Positions 1-7,013 of a DNA stretch of 64,000 nucleotides are shown in pieces. A program made the position numbers and the translations under genes. How positions within the stretch are numbered: position 1 is the stretch's first letter; every line of letters begins with the position of its first letter. The DNA comes from Paludibacteraceae bacterium (GTDB taxonomy: Bacteria; Bacteroidota; Bacteroidia; Bacteroidales; Paludibacteraceae), in contig JAFZPM010000026.1 of NCBI GenBank assembly GCA_017550335.1, positions 1-64,000 of the forward strand, given 5' to 3'. The notes under the pieces are model-generated. The model was not told the origin of the DNA. It searched no databases and saw only the letters and a program-made list of their open reading frames with translations.

Positions 1-119
1 AGTATCCATGCGATGGACTTGACAGGGTTGCGGTTCTCCACCAACATGAAGATGATGGTGGTGAATATCGTGTAGATGTAAACTACGAAAAGTATTATGT
101 AGGCTATGTCCCAAATCAT
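1..119 (-). CDS. cls: Cardiolipin synthase, N-terminal fragment (runs off the left edge)
   Basis: Only the first 39 codons lie in the window, starting from the ATG at 119. The visible peptide begins MIWDIAYIILFVVYIYTI and is followed by the phrase ENRNPVKSIAWIL. That phrase is the hallmark of the N-terminal membrane segment (PLDc_N) of bacterial cardiolipin synthases, which join two phosphatidylglycerol molecules into cardiolipin at the inner membrane. The catalytic HKD motifs would lie beyond the edge and cannot be checked. A TATATTTG-like -7 element (minus strand, 189-182) lies upstream, without a clear -33 TTG. Other PLDc_N proteins share this N-terminus, so the name is likely rather than certain. 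Confidence 0.72.
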   Translation of the reverse strand, partial: MIWDIAYIILFVVYIYTIFTTIIFMLVENRNPVKSIAWI

Positions 120-288
120 TTTTTCCCAATTCTTTTGTAAAATTAAGGAATTTTTGAATAATAAACATCAAATTGATGGCTCAAATATATGCGTGAGGGG
201 GTTCTTTCAGGTAAAAATGTGTTTTTTCCTTGTGGATAGGTGCTTTTTTATGCCTAATACGATGATTCATTGTGTGTTCTAGAGGGAT

Positions 289-2886
289 TCATTGGCGCTC
301 TTTCCCCGCTTTGATCTCCTCCAACAGTTTCTCCATGTCGCGGATGGTGAATCCGTATTCCCTGAATTTGTTCACGATGTCGATGGACTCCTTCTGCTCT
401 TTCGTCAAACCCTTCAAATCGTCTGAAATCTTTATGCCTAGGAAGAAGAAGATGTCGTTGCTGGCGATGCTGTAGAGTGGGGAGAGTTGGTTGGTTTCCC
501 CGATCTCGCTAGGCGTTCGGGTTCCCCCTGTCTTGTCGTACACCCATTGGGTTTCGGAGATGACCTTTCTGGCGGTGGTGTGGGCGATGCGTTGCTGGGT
601 TCTGGTCTGTTTTCCCTTCTCCACGTAGCTGTAGTCTCCCATGAGTGATTGCGCGAAAAGGAAGGAGGTTGTCCGCTGGATTTCCTCGCTGAGAAGGCGG
701 AAGAAGGCCGCGGAACGTTTCGGACTGAGGTGCTGGATGAAGTGGTCCCACCCGCTGATCTCCTTGTCCGTGATCTCCTGCGCTCCCTTGTCGTACTGCC
801 TTAGGCTCACAGGGTTCAGTTCTAAGCCTAACCGTTTCGCCTCTAACGGAGTACGCATCACGTCACGGATTGTCAGATGGGTTTGCACCCCTAATTGCAG
901 GAGGAATTCGTAGAATGTGCTTCTGTTCTCTGGGAGAATGGCGTCCACAATTGTTTGGTTCTCAAGAAAGTATGTATCTGTGCATCCTTCCCAATAATCA
1001 TTGAGCAGGGAGGTGCGTAGGACCGTCTGATGGGCCCTGCTGAAGCATCGGTTGCCTGTATGGTCTACCGTTGGAAGAAAAGGTGTCTCCTTGAGATGGC
1101 TGACGAATCTTTCACGCTCGCCTCCCTGTGCGGACAAGGACTGGTAGCAGTCCGTGATGCGCCTGAGGTGATGGAGCACCTCCGCTTCACCTAAAAGGTG
1201 GGCTCTCCCTTCCCGGTAGATGGGTAGTATTTGTTGCTCCACCTCAGCTTGTGGACCAGGCTCTTTTATCCCTAAGGAAGAGAGTGAACGCCTGCATTTC
1301 TCGTCCTCCCATAAGGTCGGATGGACGGATTGGGGAGCATTCGTTTCTCCTGAGAACGCTTGCGATGTGGCATCCCCTCCGCTCACAAGGTTGAGTGCTC
1401 TCGCTTTGCCGTCGGCACAGAGGATGACAGGCTCATCCTTCAGACATACTCTGTTCTTGGCCAAGCATTGATAGAATTTCTTCAACCATTCCATGCTTTG
1501 CCGTTCGATGTCGAAGGCGGTGATGGTGCCCAATACGTTCTCTACACTGACCGTGTTGGCTACTAATTGATTCTCTTTTAGATAATTATGGATGATGGAG
1601 CGTTGAGGCTCCTCTCTTCTGTATAAATCCTTGAAGCACCATTCCCTTTGTGATCCGTCGGGAAGAATCTCCTCCTGCGTTCCGCTGAAGAGGTCGCGTA
1701 GCAATCTATCCTCTGTGTGTCGTGTGCAGGTGGCATCCACGTATTCTCCATTGTCCGTGAAAAATAGGGGTTGCGTGCGCAATGCTTGGGCGATGGTCGT
1801 ATAGATTGGAGCCAGAAAGTGAGGCCCTGCCTTCTTGATGAATTTATTTTTCTCCAAGGGGATGATGTCGAAGAGTGTATCCTTCAACAGATCGCTTTGT
1901 GCGAGGTGGAGCAAGGCTTTCCCCGCCAATTCGCCTAAGGCTTGCACCTGTTGGATGTTCCATGCCTCATGGTTTTTGATGCTCTCCCTGTTGTCGGTCA
2001 GCAGGAAAGGCGCATGGATCACGAAGGGGAGCGGGCAAATCTCCTTGGTCGGGAAGAAGCAGTAGATGTTCTCCTCCTGTTCCAATGGTTGGGGTGTGTG
2101 TAGCGCATTCGACTCGAAGGCGATGGCGCATCCGTCCGTGTAGCGGTGGAAGTGCTTCGTTTGGCGATTCTCCCCGTCGTTTTGCGTCATGGTGAGGAAC
2201 GCATAGGTGATGGAACCAATCTTCGTCTCGCCTTCAGTGCTTAGCTGGTACACTCCGTGGGCGCCGTTGTCCGTGTTCCAAACTATCTTTTTCAGGTGTG
2301 ACAGGAAAAAGAGTGGATGGTGTAGTGTCCGTAGCTTCTGCAATATGTCTTGGTAATCCTTCTCCGCATCCTTCAAGGGAAAGAGGAAGTAGGTCTCGTC
2401 GGCTTTTCTTCCCTCCTTCGTGCGGGGGGCGGGCACGGGTACGATATAGTCTTGGATGTCGAACGAGAGCGTGTCGTCCTCGATGTGAGGGCGGTCTGTA
2501 TAGCGGAAGATGGATTTGAACCCGATGCCGAACTTGCCTATCGAATTGCCGCTCTGTTTGTTGCTGGCGCCGATGGAGGTCAGTGCGTTCAGGTGGCCGA
2601 TTGCTCCCTTGTCATCCTCCCGGTTGGGGTCTGTCAGGGTGAACCGTACCGAGCCGTTGTGGATATACTCCAGGCTCTCTTTGTGCAAGTGGATGTGGAC
2701 TTCCGTCGCTTGTGCGTCGTCGGAGTTTTGCAGCAGTTCGTAGAGGAAGTGCGCCTCGTCGGAATATTTGTCCACGACGGAGTTCCAGAAACCAGCCGCC
2801 GCCGGGTCCTTCAGTTGCTCCGCCAGCGAGGCTCTCTTGCCGGACAGTAGCCGGAACCATTCCCTCTCTTCCTTGCTTATCTCCAT
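289..2886 (-). CDS. Sacsin-like GHKL ATPase (HATPase domain) protein of unknown role
   Basis: 865 residues. The N-terminal ~250 residues carry a GHKL ATPase fold as in sacsin and Hsp90-like proteins. The N-box reads ELLQNSDDAQA (Glu, Asn and Asp that coordinate Mg-ATP), and a glycine motif GKFGIGFKSIF follows. The remaining ~600 residues have no domain I recognise. There is no signal peptide or transmembrane segment, so the protein should be cytoplasmic. It is the last gene of a minus-strand run hipB-hipA-LOG-ATPase, with only 4 bp between the LOG stop and this ATG, so co-transcription is likely. Sacsin-like ATPases often sit in bacterial conflict loci, but that role is only an inference here. 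The domain call is firm; the function is unknown. Confidence 0.75.
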   Translation of the reverse strand: MEISKEEREWFRLLSGKRASLAEQLKDPAAAGFWNSVVDKYSDEAHFLYELLQNSDDAQATEVHIHLHKESLEYIHNGSVRFTLTDPNREDDKGAIGHLNALTSIGASNKQSGNSIGKFGIGFKSIFRYTDRPHIEDDTLSFDIQDYIVPVPAPRTKEGRKADETYFLFPLKDAEKDYQDILQKLRTLHHPLFFLSHLKKIVWNTDNGAHGVYQLSTEGETKIGSITYAFLTMTQNDGENRQTKHFHRYTDGCAIAFESNALHTPQPLEQEENIYCFFPTKEICPLPFVIHAPFLLTDNRESIKNHEAWNIQQVQALGELAGKALLHLAQSDLLKDTLFDIIPLEKNKFIKKAGPHFLAPIYTTIAQALRTQPLFFTDNGEYVDATCTRHTEDRLLRDLFSGTQEEILPDGSQREWCFKDLYRREEPQRSIIHNYLKENQLVANTVSVENVLGTITAFDIERQSMEWLKKFYQCLAKNRVCLKDEPVILCADGKARALNLVSGGDATSQAFSGETNAPQSVHPTLWEDEKCRRSLSSLGIKEPGPQAEVEQQILPIYREGRAHLLGEAEVLHHLRRITDCYQSLSAQGGERERFVSHLKETPFLPTVDHTGNRCFSRAHQTVLRTSLLNDYWEGCTDTYFLENQTIVDAILPENRSTFYEFLLQLGVQTHLTIRDVMRTPLEAKRLGLELNPVSLRQYDKGAQEITDKEISGWDHFIQHLSPKRSAAFFRLLSEEIQRTTSFLFAQSLMGDYSYVEKGKQTRTQQRIAHTTARKVISETQWVYDKTGGTRTPSEIGETNQLSPLYSIASNDIFFFLGIKISDDLKGLTKEQKESIDIVNKFREYGFTIRDMEKLLEEIKAGKERQ

Positions 2887-2890
2887 GACG

Positions 2891-3472
2891 CTATAGGCTT
2901 GCGTATTTGTTGGACTCCTCTTCTCCCCACGGGTGGCCCTCCTCTATGGCGGTCAGCACCTCGTCGGCGCGGTTGACGACGGTCCATGTTTTCTTTAGTT
3001 TCTCCGACATGAATTTCTCCTCCACGCACTTGTCCAGCATGGCGAGGAGGGGGTCGAAGAAGTGGTTGACATTGACGATGACGATGGGCTTAAGGAAGAG
3101 TCCCAGTTGTTTCCACGTGATGATCTCCATCAGTTCCTCTAGGGTGCCGCATCCACCAGGCAAGGCGATGGCGGCGTCCACGTCCTTGGTCATCCGCTCC
3201 TTCCTCGTGTGCATGGAGGAGGTCTCCACCTCCGTCACCTTAGGGTTGTCCCATCCTCTCTCCACCATGAAGCGGGGGATGATGCCTGTGATCTCTCCTC
3301 CGTGGTCGAGCATGGACTGCGCCAGTTCCCCCATCAGACCGACCGCTCCGCCTCCGTAGTTGCAGGCGATTCCGTTCTTTGAGAGCACCTCACCCAATCT
3401 TCTCGCTTCCCGCTTGTACGCTTCATCCACTTGTGTGCTGGATGCGCAGTAGACACAAACCCGTTTCGTCAT
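2891..3472 (-). CDS. LOG family Rossmann-fold protein (TIGR00730), likely nucleoside 5'-monophosphate phosphoribohydrolase
   Basis: 193 residues from the ATG at 3472 (MTKRVCVYCASS). The open frame extends upstream into hipA but without family similarity, so I chose the start that lies just after the hipA stop. Family signatures are the glycine loop NYGGGAVGLMGELA (about 38-51) and the catalytic PGGCGTLEE (105-113). These are typical of LOG enzymes, which cleave the N-glycosidic bond of purine nucleoside monophosphates, including cytokinin precursors. Usual family length is 180-200 residues, so it appears complete. It lies 2 bp after hipA and 4 bp before the GHKL ATPase. LOG belongs to the SLOG superfamily, some of whose members sense nucleotide signals; the intact catalytic motif favours an enzyme. 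Confidence 0.85.
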   Translation of the reverse strand: MTKRVCVYCASSTQVDEAYKREARRLGEVLSKNGIACNYGGGAVGLMGELAQSMLDHGGEITGIIPRFMVERGWDNPKVTEVETSSMHTRKERMTKDVDAAIALPGGCGTLEELMEIITWKQLGLFLKPIVIVNVNHFFDPLLAMLDKCVEEKFMSEKLKKTWTVVNRADEVLTAIEEGHPWGEEESNKYASL

Positions 3473-3474
3473 AT

Positions 3475-4611
3475 TCAATCCTTTCGTTTTCTTCCCACAA
3501 AGGTAAATAAATTTGTGGGAATGGAGAGATGTTCCTTCACTACATCTCCGACCTCTTCGATGATTTTGATGCAACGGTTGCGGGATATGCGGATTTGAGT
3601 GCCGACCGTGATCATGTCCTCCACGGATGGCTGACCATTGTTGTTCACCGATGTGGCATGTTCCCCGTTGTATCCGGCCACGCAATGGGTTAGGTCGTAT
3701 GCGGGAGACAACGACCATTTGCCTTCCCTACAAATGAAGGAGAAGTTCTTCGGGTGATCGTCTTTGTTTTCCGCTAAGACATTGAATGCCATTCTTCGAA
3801 ACATCTCTTCCACCTGCAGAGGGTCTTGCGTCAAGTATCCGGTTAGGCTGAGCAGATTCTTATAATCAAGTGTGGGCATTTGGATGGAGATCCCAAGTAA
3901 TGCCCCGGCTGTGGCTGTGTGCAAGCGATGTCCATCCTCCATGTCGAAGCGACGGCTGGCGAAGTATTTGCCGTCAATCAGGCGGAAGTCTGGCACGTTG
4001 ATTCCGCAACGTCGAGCCGCTTCATGGTAGCGGTATTCCTCTTGGCCCATATTCGCTGGATCGTAGGTGTGGCGGAATTTCACCAACCATTCACCTTCGT
4101 CGTCCTTCATCAGACACTTTGGGCGACAGCCGCCTGAATTGCCGCTGTTGAAGTAGAGCACATCTTCGTCCTTGTCCGTTTTTTCGGAGAGCACGTCCAG
4201 CGCCATCTGCTGCAGCCGGTCGAGGGCGGGGAGAGATTTCTCCTCACCCACCAATGTCTCCGGCACATAGCATAGGGCGCCCATGCCGGAACTGCCCACT
4301 ATGCTTAGCCGTTGTATGGGTGTTAATCCCAGTTCGTCGATTCCCTGCTTCCTGAGCATTCTGTTCAGCAGATAACGTCCGTAACCGTCTGGCAGACTAT
4401 CCTCGAAGATGCCGAAATTTCCGCTGAAGGGTGTTGGCTGAGCGATGAACAATCCTGTGCGCAAGGGTAACTCGATAGGTGAGATGGAGAACCCTGTCGC
4501 GATCCATTCCTTGTCGTATTCAAATACACAACGACGTCCGTCTGGGGTCATTGTCAACGAACCCACACGTCGCTCGCCCATCTGTACGCTCAGTTTATCT
4601 ACCGAATTCAT
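3475..4611 (-). CDS. hipA: HipA-type Ser/Thr kinase toxin
   Basis: 378 residues. The N-terminal ~110 residues match the HipA N-terminal domain (SLPDGYGRYLLNRML, then the GSSGMGAL turn). A glycine loop NSGGCRPKCLM (156-166) takes the place of the HipA SGAQPK loop. The kinase core has ENKDDHPKNF (281-290, catalytic Asp) and SPAYDLT (302-308, Mg-binding Asp). HipA kinases phosphorylate translation factors such as GltX and induce dormancy; the HipB antitoxin restrains them. The start overlaps the hipB 3' end by 17 bp, which suggests translational coupling. At 378 residues it is somewhat shorter than E. coli HipA (about 440) but has all the core motifs, so it is probably an active one-chain HipA. 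The target is unknown. Confidence 0.88.
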   Translation of the reverse strand: MNSVDKLSVQMGERRVGSLTMTPDGRRCVFEYDKEWIATGFSISPIELPLRTGLFIAQPTPFSGNFGIFEDSLPDGYGRYLLNRMLRKQGIDELGLTPIQRLSIVGSSGMGALCYVPETLVGEEKSLPALDRLQQMALDVLSEKTDKDEDVLYFNSGNSGGCRPKCLMKDDEGEWLVKFRHTYDPANMGQEEYRYHEAARRCGINVPDFRLIDGKYFASRRFDMEDGHRLHTATAGALLGISIQMPTLDYKNLLSLTGYLTQDPLQVEEMFRRMAFNVLAENKDDHPKNFSFICREGKWSLSPAYDLTHCVAGYNGEHATSVNNNGQPSVEDMITVGTQIRISRNRCIKIIEEVGDVVKEHLSIPTNLFTFVGRKRKD

Positions 4612-4921
4612 TTCTGCCTCGCTTTCTGTTTTTATTTCTGTTGATGGTCTCCAACTCCTCCATCGTGGAGAAGTGCGGTTCGGAAAGGAGTTGCTTGATG
4701 TCGGCCGTATAACCTAAAGCTTGTGCCAATGCCACAAAAGAGGTGAGAGCGATGATGTGTTGCTGCTCAAACTTGGTGATGGTCGGTGTGGGAACACCGC
4801 TCATCACGGAAAGTGCGCTTCGCGAAAGGACTTTCTCCAACCGTCTTCTTTGCAGATTGCCTGCCAATAATTTCGTCAAATCATCGACGGATTCCTGTTC
4901 TAGTGTGTAAATATTTGGCAT
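4595..4921 (-). CDS. hipB: HipB-like XRE-family antitoxin and repressor
   Basis: 108 residues. A helix-turn-helix of the XRE type spans about residues 22-70 (RRRLEKVLSRSALSVMSGVPTPTITKFEQ, given in pieces: the turn lies around SALSVMSGV and the recognition helix around TPTITKFEQ). The basic tail ends KNRKRGRNEFGR. Position immediately before and overlapping hipA by 17 bp is the usual antitoxin-toxin order. HipB dimers neutralise HipA and repress their own promoter. A strong promoter and two TATTGTAT half-sites lie directly upstream, as expected for autoregulation. Assigned from the HTH and the context. Confidence 0.82.
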   Translation of the reverse strand: MPNIYTLEQESVDDLTKLLAGNLQRRRLEKVLSRSALSVMSGVPTPTITKFEQQHIIALTSFVALAQALGYTADIKQLLSEPHFSTMEELETINRNKNRKRGRNEFGR

Positions 4922-4923
4922 AT

Positions 4924-4974
4924 TATTGTATCTCTTAAGCGTTAAAATAATTATTAATAAATACTATTGTATTT
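4924..4974. promoter_or_regulatory. Candidate HipB operator (two TATTGTAT half-sites)
   Basis: The octamer TATTGTAT occurs at 4924-4931 and at 4965-4972, 41 bp apart, or about four helical turns. The distal copy lies inside a perfect inverted repeat AAATAC-TATT-GTATTT (4959-4974). Both lie between the -7 element and the hipB start, where an autorepressor would block transcription. Operator function is inferred. Confidence 0.45.
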
Positions 4975-4979
4975 GTTCG

Positions 4980-5009
4980 CAAAGATAGTAAATATATGAG
5001 TAGAAACAA
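4980..5009 (-). promoter_or_regulatory. hipBA promoter, Bacteroidetes type
   Basis: Read on the minus strand: TTG at 5009-5007, a 19-bp spacer, then TATCTTTG at 4987-4980. This fits the Bacteroidetes consensus (TTG, 19-21 bp, TAnnTTTG). It lies about 60 bp before the hipB ATG. Confidence 0.65.
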
Positions 5010-5040
5010 AATCTGTGGTGTGATGTGCCTCAACAACTCT

Positions 5041-5086
5041 TAACTCATAATTCTTAACTCATAATTCTTAATTATTACTACCTTTG
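5041..5086 (+). promoter_or_regulatory. 14-bp tandem repeat and -7 element upstream of the flippase gene
   Basis: The unit TAACTCATAATTCT occurs at 5041-5054 and 5055-5068, with a partial third copy to 5073. It is followed by TACCTTTG (5079-5086), an exact TAnnTTTG -7 match. The flippase ATG at 5091 lies only 4 bp after the -7 box, so the transcript would be almost leaderless. No TTG stands at the expected -33 distance. Confidence 0.4.
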
Positions 5087-5090
5087 TGGT

Positions 5091-6527
5091 ATGGCACAGG
5101 ATTTGAAGAAAGAGACCACCCGCTCCATTTTATGGAATGCGATCGACAAGGTAGGATTCCAGTTCGTGGCGTTTATCGTAGGCTTGATGACGCTCCGCTT
5201 GTTGACGCCTGGCGATTTCGGATTGATAGGCGCGTTGGCGATATTCACCGCCTTGTCCAACATCCTGACGGAGAGCGGATTCACCTCCGCCATGGTGCGG
5301 CGCAAGCACAATACGGATGCGGAATATGTGGCGGTTCTTTGCTTCAATGTGTTCCTGGGATTGGCCTTCTACCTCTTGCTGTTCTTTTGCTCGGGATGGA
5401 TCGCCGAATACTATCGCATGCCGGAGCTGGCGTCGTTGGCTCCTTTCTTGTTCCTCTCCATCGTGTTCAATTCGTTCGGTGTGGTGCAGAACATCGTCCT
5501 GACCCGCAATCTGGCGTTCAAGAAGATGTCCATCGCCAGTCTTGCCAGTGCGGTCGTTTCGGGCATTGTGACGATTGCGATGATTTACATGGGCTATGGT
5601 TATTGGTCGTTGGCGTGGCAAATCGTGTTGCAACCGGCTGTCCGTGTGGTGCTTCTGTGGGTGTTCAGCGATTGGAGCCCTAGGTGCAAGCCTGACTTCT
5701 CCGTGATACGTGAGCTCTTCACATTCAGTTTTTCCCTGATCGGTTCGAGCCTGATGAACACTTTCGTGCGGTATGTCTATAACCCTATCATCGGACGTTA
5801 TTTCGGGGATGTGCGTTTGGGCTACTATTCGGAGTCCTATAAGTTTTACTTCCTGCCGGTCAATATCGTCGCCTCCACCTTTTCGGGGGTGGCCTATCCT
5901 GTGCTCTCGAAACTGAACGACGACGAGCCTCGCCAGCTCAATTATCTGCGCAAGATGATGCGCATGGTGGCGTTCTGCATCTTCCCTGTCATGTTGGGTG
6001 CCATGGCCTGTTTCGACAATGTGGTGGAGGTGGTGCTTACGGAGAAATGGATGCCGATTGTCCCGTATTTCCGGGTGTTGGCGATCGCGGGGCTTGTGGC
6101 GCCGATGCATACCATGTACTTGAACCTTATGGTGGTGAAGGGCTCCCCGAAGAAGAATTTCCTGCTGGAGGTGATCCGCAATGCCTTGACGTTGCTGTTC
6201 CTTTTCGTGTTCCATGATACGATAGAGCAAATGTTATGGGGCTTTGTGGTGGCCAATCTGTTGTCGTACATGGTGGACCTCTTCTTTGTGAGGAGGGTGG
6301 TGCGCTATTCCATCCGTGAACAGTTGTGGGACGTGTTCCCTTATTTGTGCATCTCCTGCTTCATGGCGGGGCTTGTCTTCTTGATCGATTGGCTGGATTG
6401 GAGCGCGATGGTGAAACTAATCGCTCAATTGACGACAGGGGTGGTCGCATACGTTTTGCCTGCTAAGGTGTTGGGCTCTAACGTGTTGAATGATGTTCTA
6501 GCAGTGCTGACCAAGAAAAAATCGTAG
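5091..6527 (+). CDS. Polysaccharide flippase, oligosaccharide flippase / Wzx (WzxC-like) family
   Basis: 478 residues with about 12-14 hydrophobic segments over the full length, the architecture of MOP-superfamily lipid-linked oligosaccharide flippases. The opening (KKETTRSILWNAIDKVGFQF, then LRLLTPGDFGLIGALAIF) is characteristic of the WzxC/AmsL branch: LTPxDFGLxGxxxIF follows the first helix. Such proteins move undecaprenyl-linked repeat units across the inner membrane for capsule, exopolysaccharide or O-antigen assembly. No glycosyltransferase or polymerase genes flank it, so the gene is isolated from any polysaccharide cluster and the substrate cannot be inferred. The start is the ATG at 5091; the promoter box is unusually close. 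A hairpin terminator follows. Confidence 0.85.
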   Translation: MAQDLKKETTRSILWNAIDKVGFQFVAFIVGLMTLRLLTPGDFGLIGALAIFTALSNILTESGFTSAMVRRKHNTDAEYVAVLCFNVFLGLAFYLLLFFCSGWIAEYYRMPELASLAPFLFLSIVFNSFGVVQNIVLTRNLAFKKMSIASLASAVVSGIVTIAMIYMGYGYWSLAWQIVLQPAVRVVLLWVFSDWSPRCKPDFSVIRELFTFSFSLIGSSLMNTFVRYVYNPIIGRYFGDVRLGYYSESYKFYFLPVNIVASTFSGVAYPVLSKLNDDEPRQLNYLRKMMRMVAFCIFPVMLGAMACFDNVVEVVLTEKWMPIVPYFRVLAIAGLVAPMHTMYLNLMVVKGSPKKNFLLEVIRNALTLLFLFVFHDTIEQMLWGFVVANLLSYMVDLFFVRRVVRYSIREQLWDVFPYLCISCFMAGLVFLIDWLDWSAMVKLIAQLTTGVVAYVLPAKVLGSNVLNDVLAVLTKKKS

Positions 6528-6580
6528 ATCGCAATTCCTATTGATGATAAAAAAGGGGAACCCTATTTGCTAAAAAAACC

Positions 6581-6608
6581 AAAAGCAAGCCTAGAATGAC
6601 TTGCTTTT
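6581..6608. terminator. Hairpin terminator after the flippase gene
   Basis: Perfect 9-bp inverted repeat AAAAGCAAG / CTTGCTTTT with a 10-nt loop. A and T runs at the stem ends give it a bidirectional character, fitting its place between converging genes. Confidence 0.65.
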
Positions 6609-7013
6609 AGAAAACCATAAACCTTACATCTATAAAGAATCATGTTTCACAACATTACACCGCAAATATAGATATTATTTTTGAAAAGGAAAGTGTTTCC
6701 TTCGTTTTTTTTGCAACGGATGCGCTAAATCTGTGCGGTGTAATTGTATCTCGTTAATATTCAGCTGGTAACAGTCTTTTTTTTATGATAATTTTTTTTC
6801 TCGCGAGGAGGATTTATATAGCTCGGGATGGCGGTTGAGAGTAGGATCCCAAAGATCTTTCCCCGGTTGTGAAGGGTGTCTCCTTTCCCCTCCCGATCGG
6901 GATGTTTTTCTTAGAATAGACCTTATGGATCATATTCTGAGCTAATCGTCCCTGCCGGGCCTGCCGATCACAAGACAATTAAACCTGTTCCCCTAAGAGC
7001 TATGGAGATCTCG
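6609..7013. other. Gene-free spacer between converging genes
   Basis: About 400 bp between the flippase terminator and the end of the M6 protease gene. The only structure seen is the palindrome TCCCGATCGGGA (6891-6902) followed by a short T run, which may be a weak terminator. No open frame or RNA gene is recognisable. Isolated TAnnTTTG-like boxes lack a -33 partner. Confidence 0.5.

Noticed and set aside
5130..6230. 366-codon minus-strand open frame inside the flippase gene
   Set aside because: His/Arg/Gln-rich translation with no family features; it is antisense to a clear membrane protein.
6676..6683. TATTTTTG as a promoter in the gap after the flippase gene
   Set aside because: No TTG at -33 and no gene downstream on that strand.
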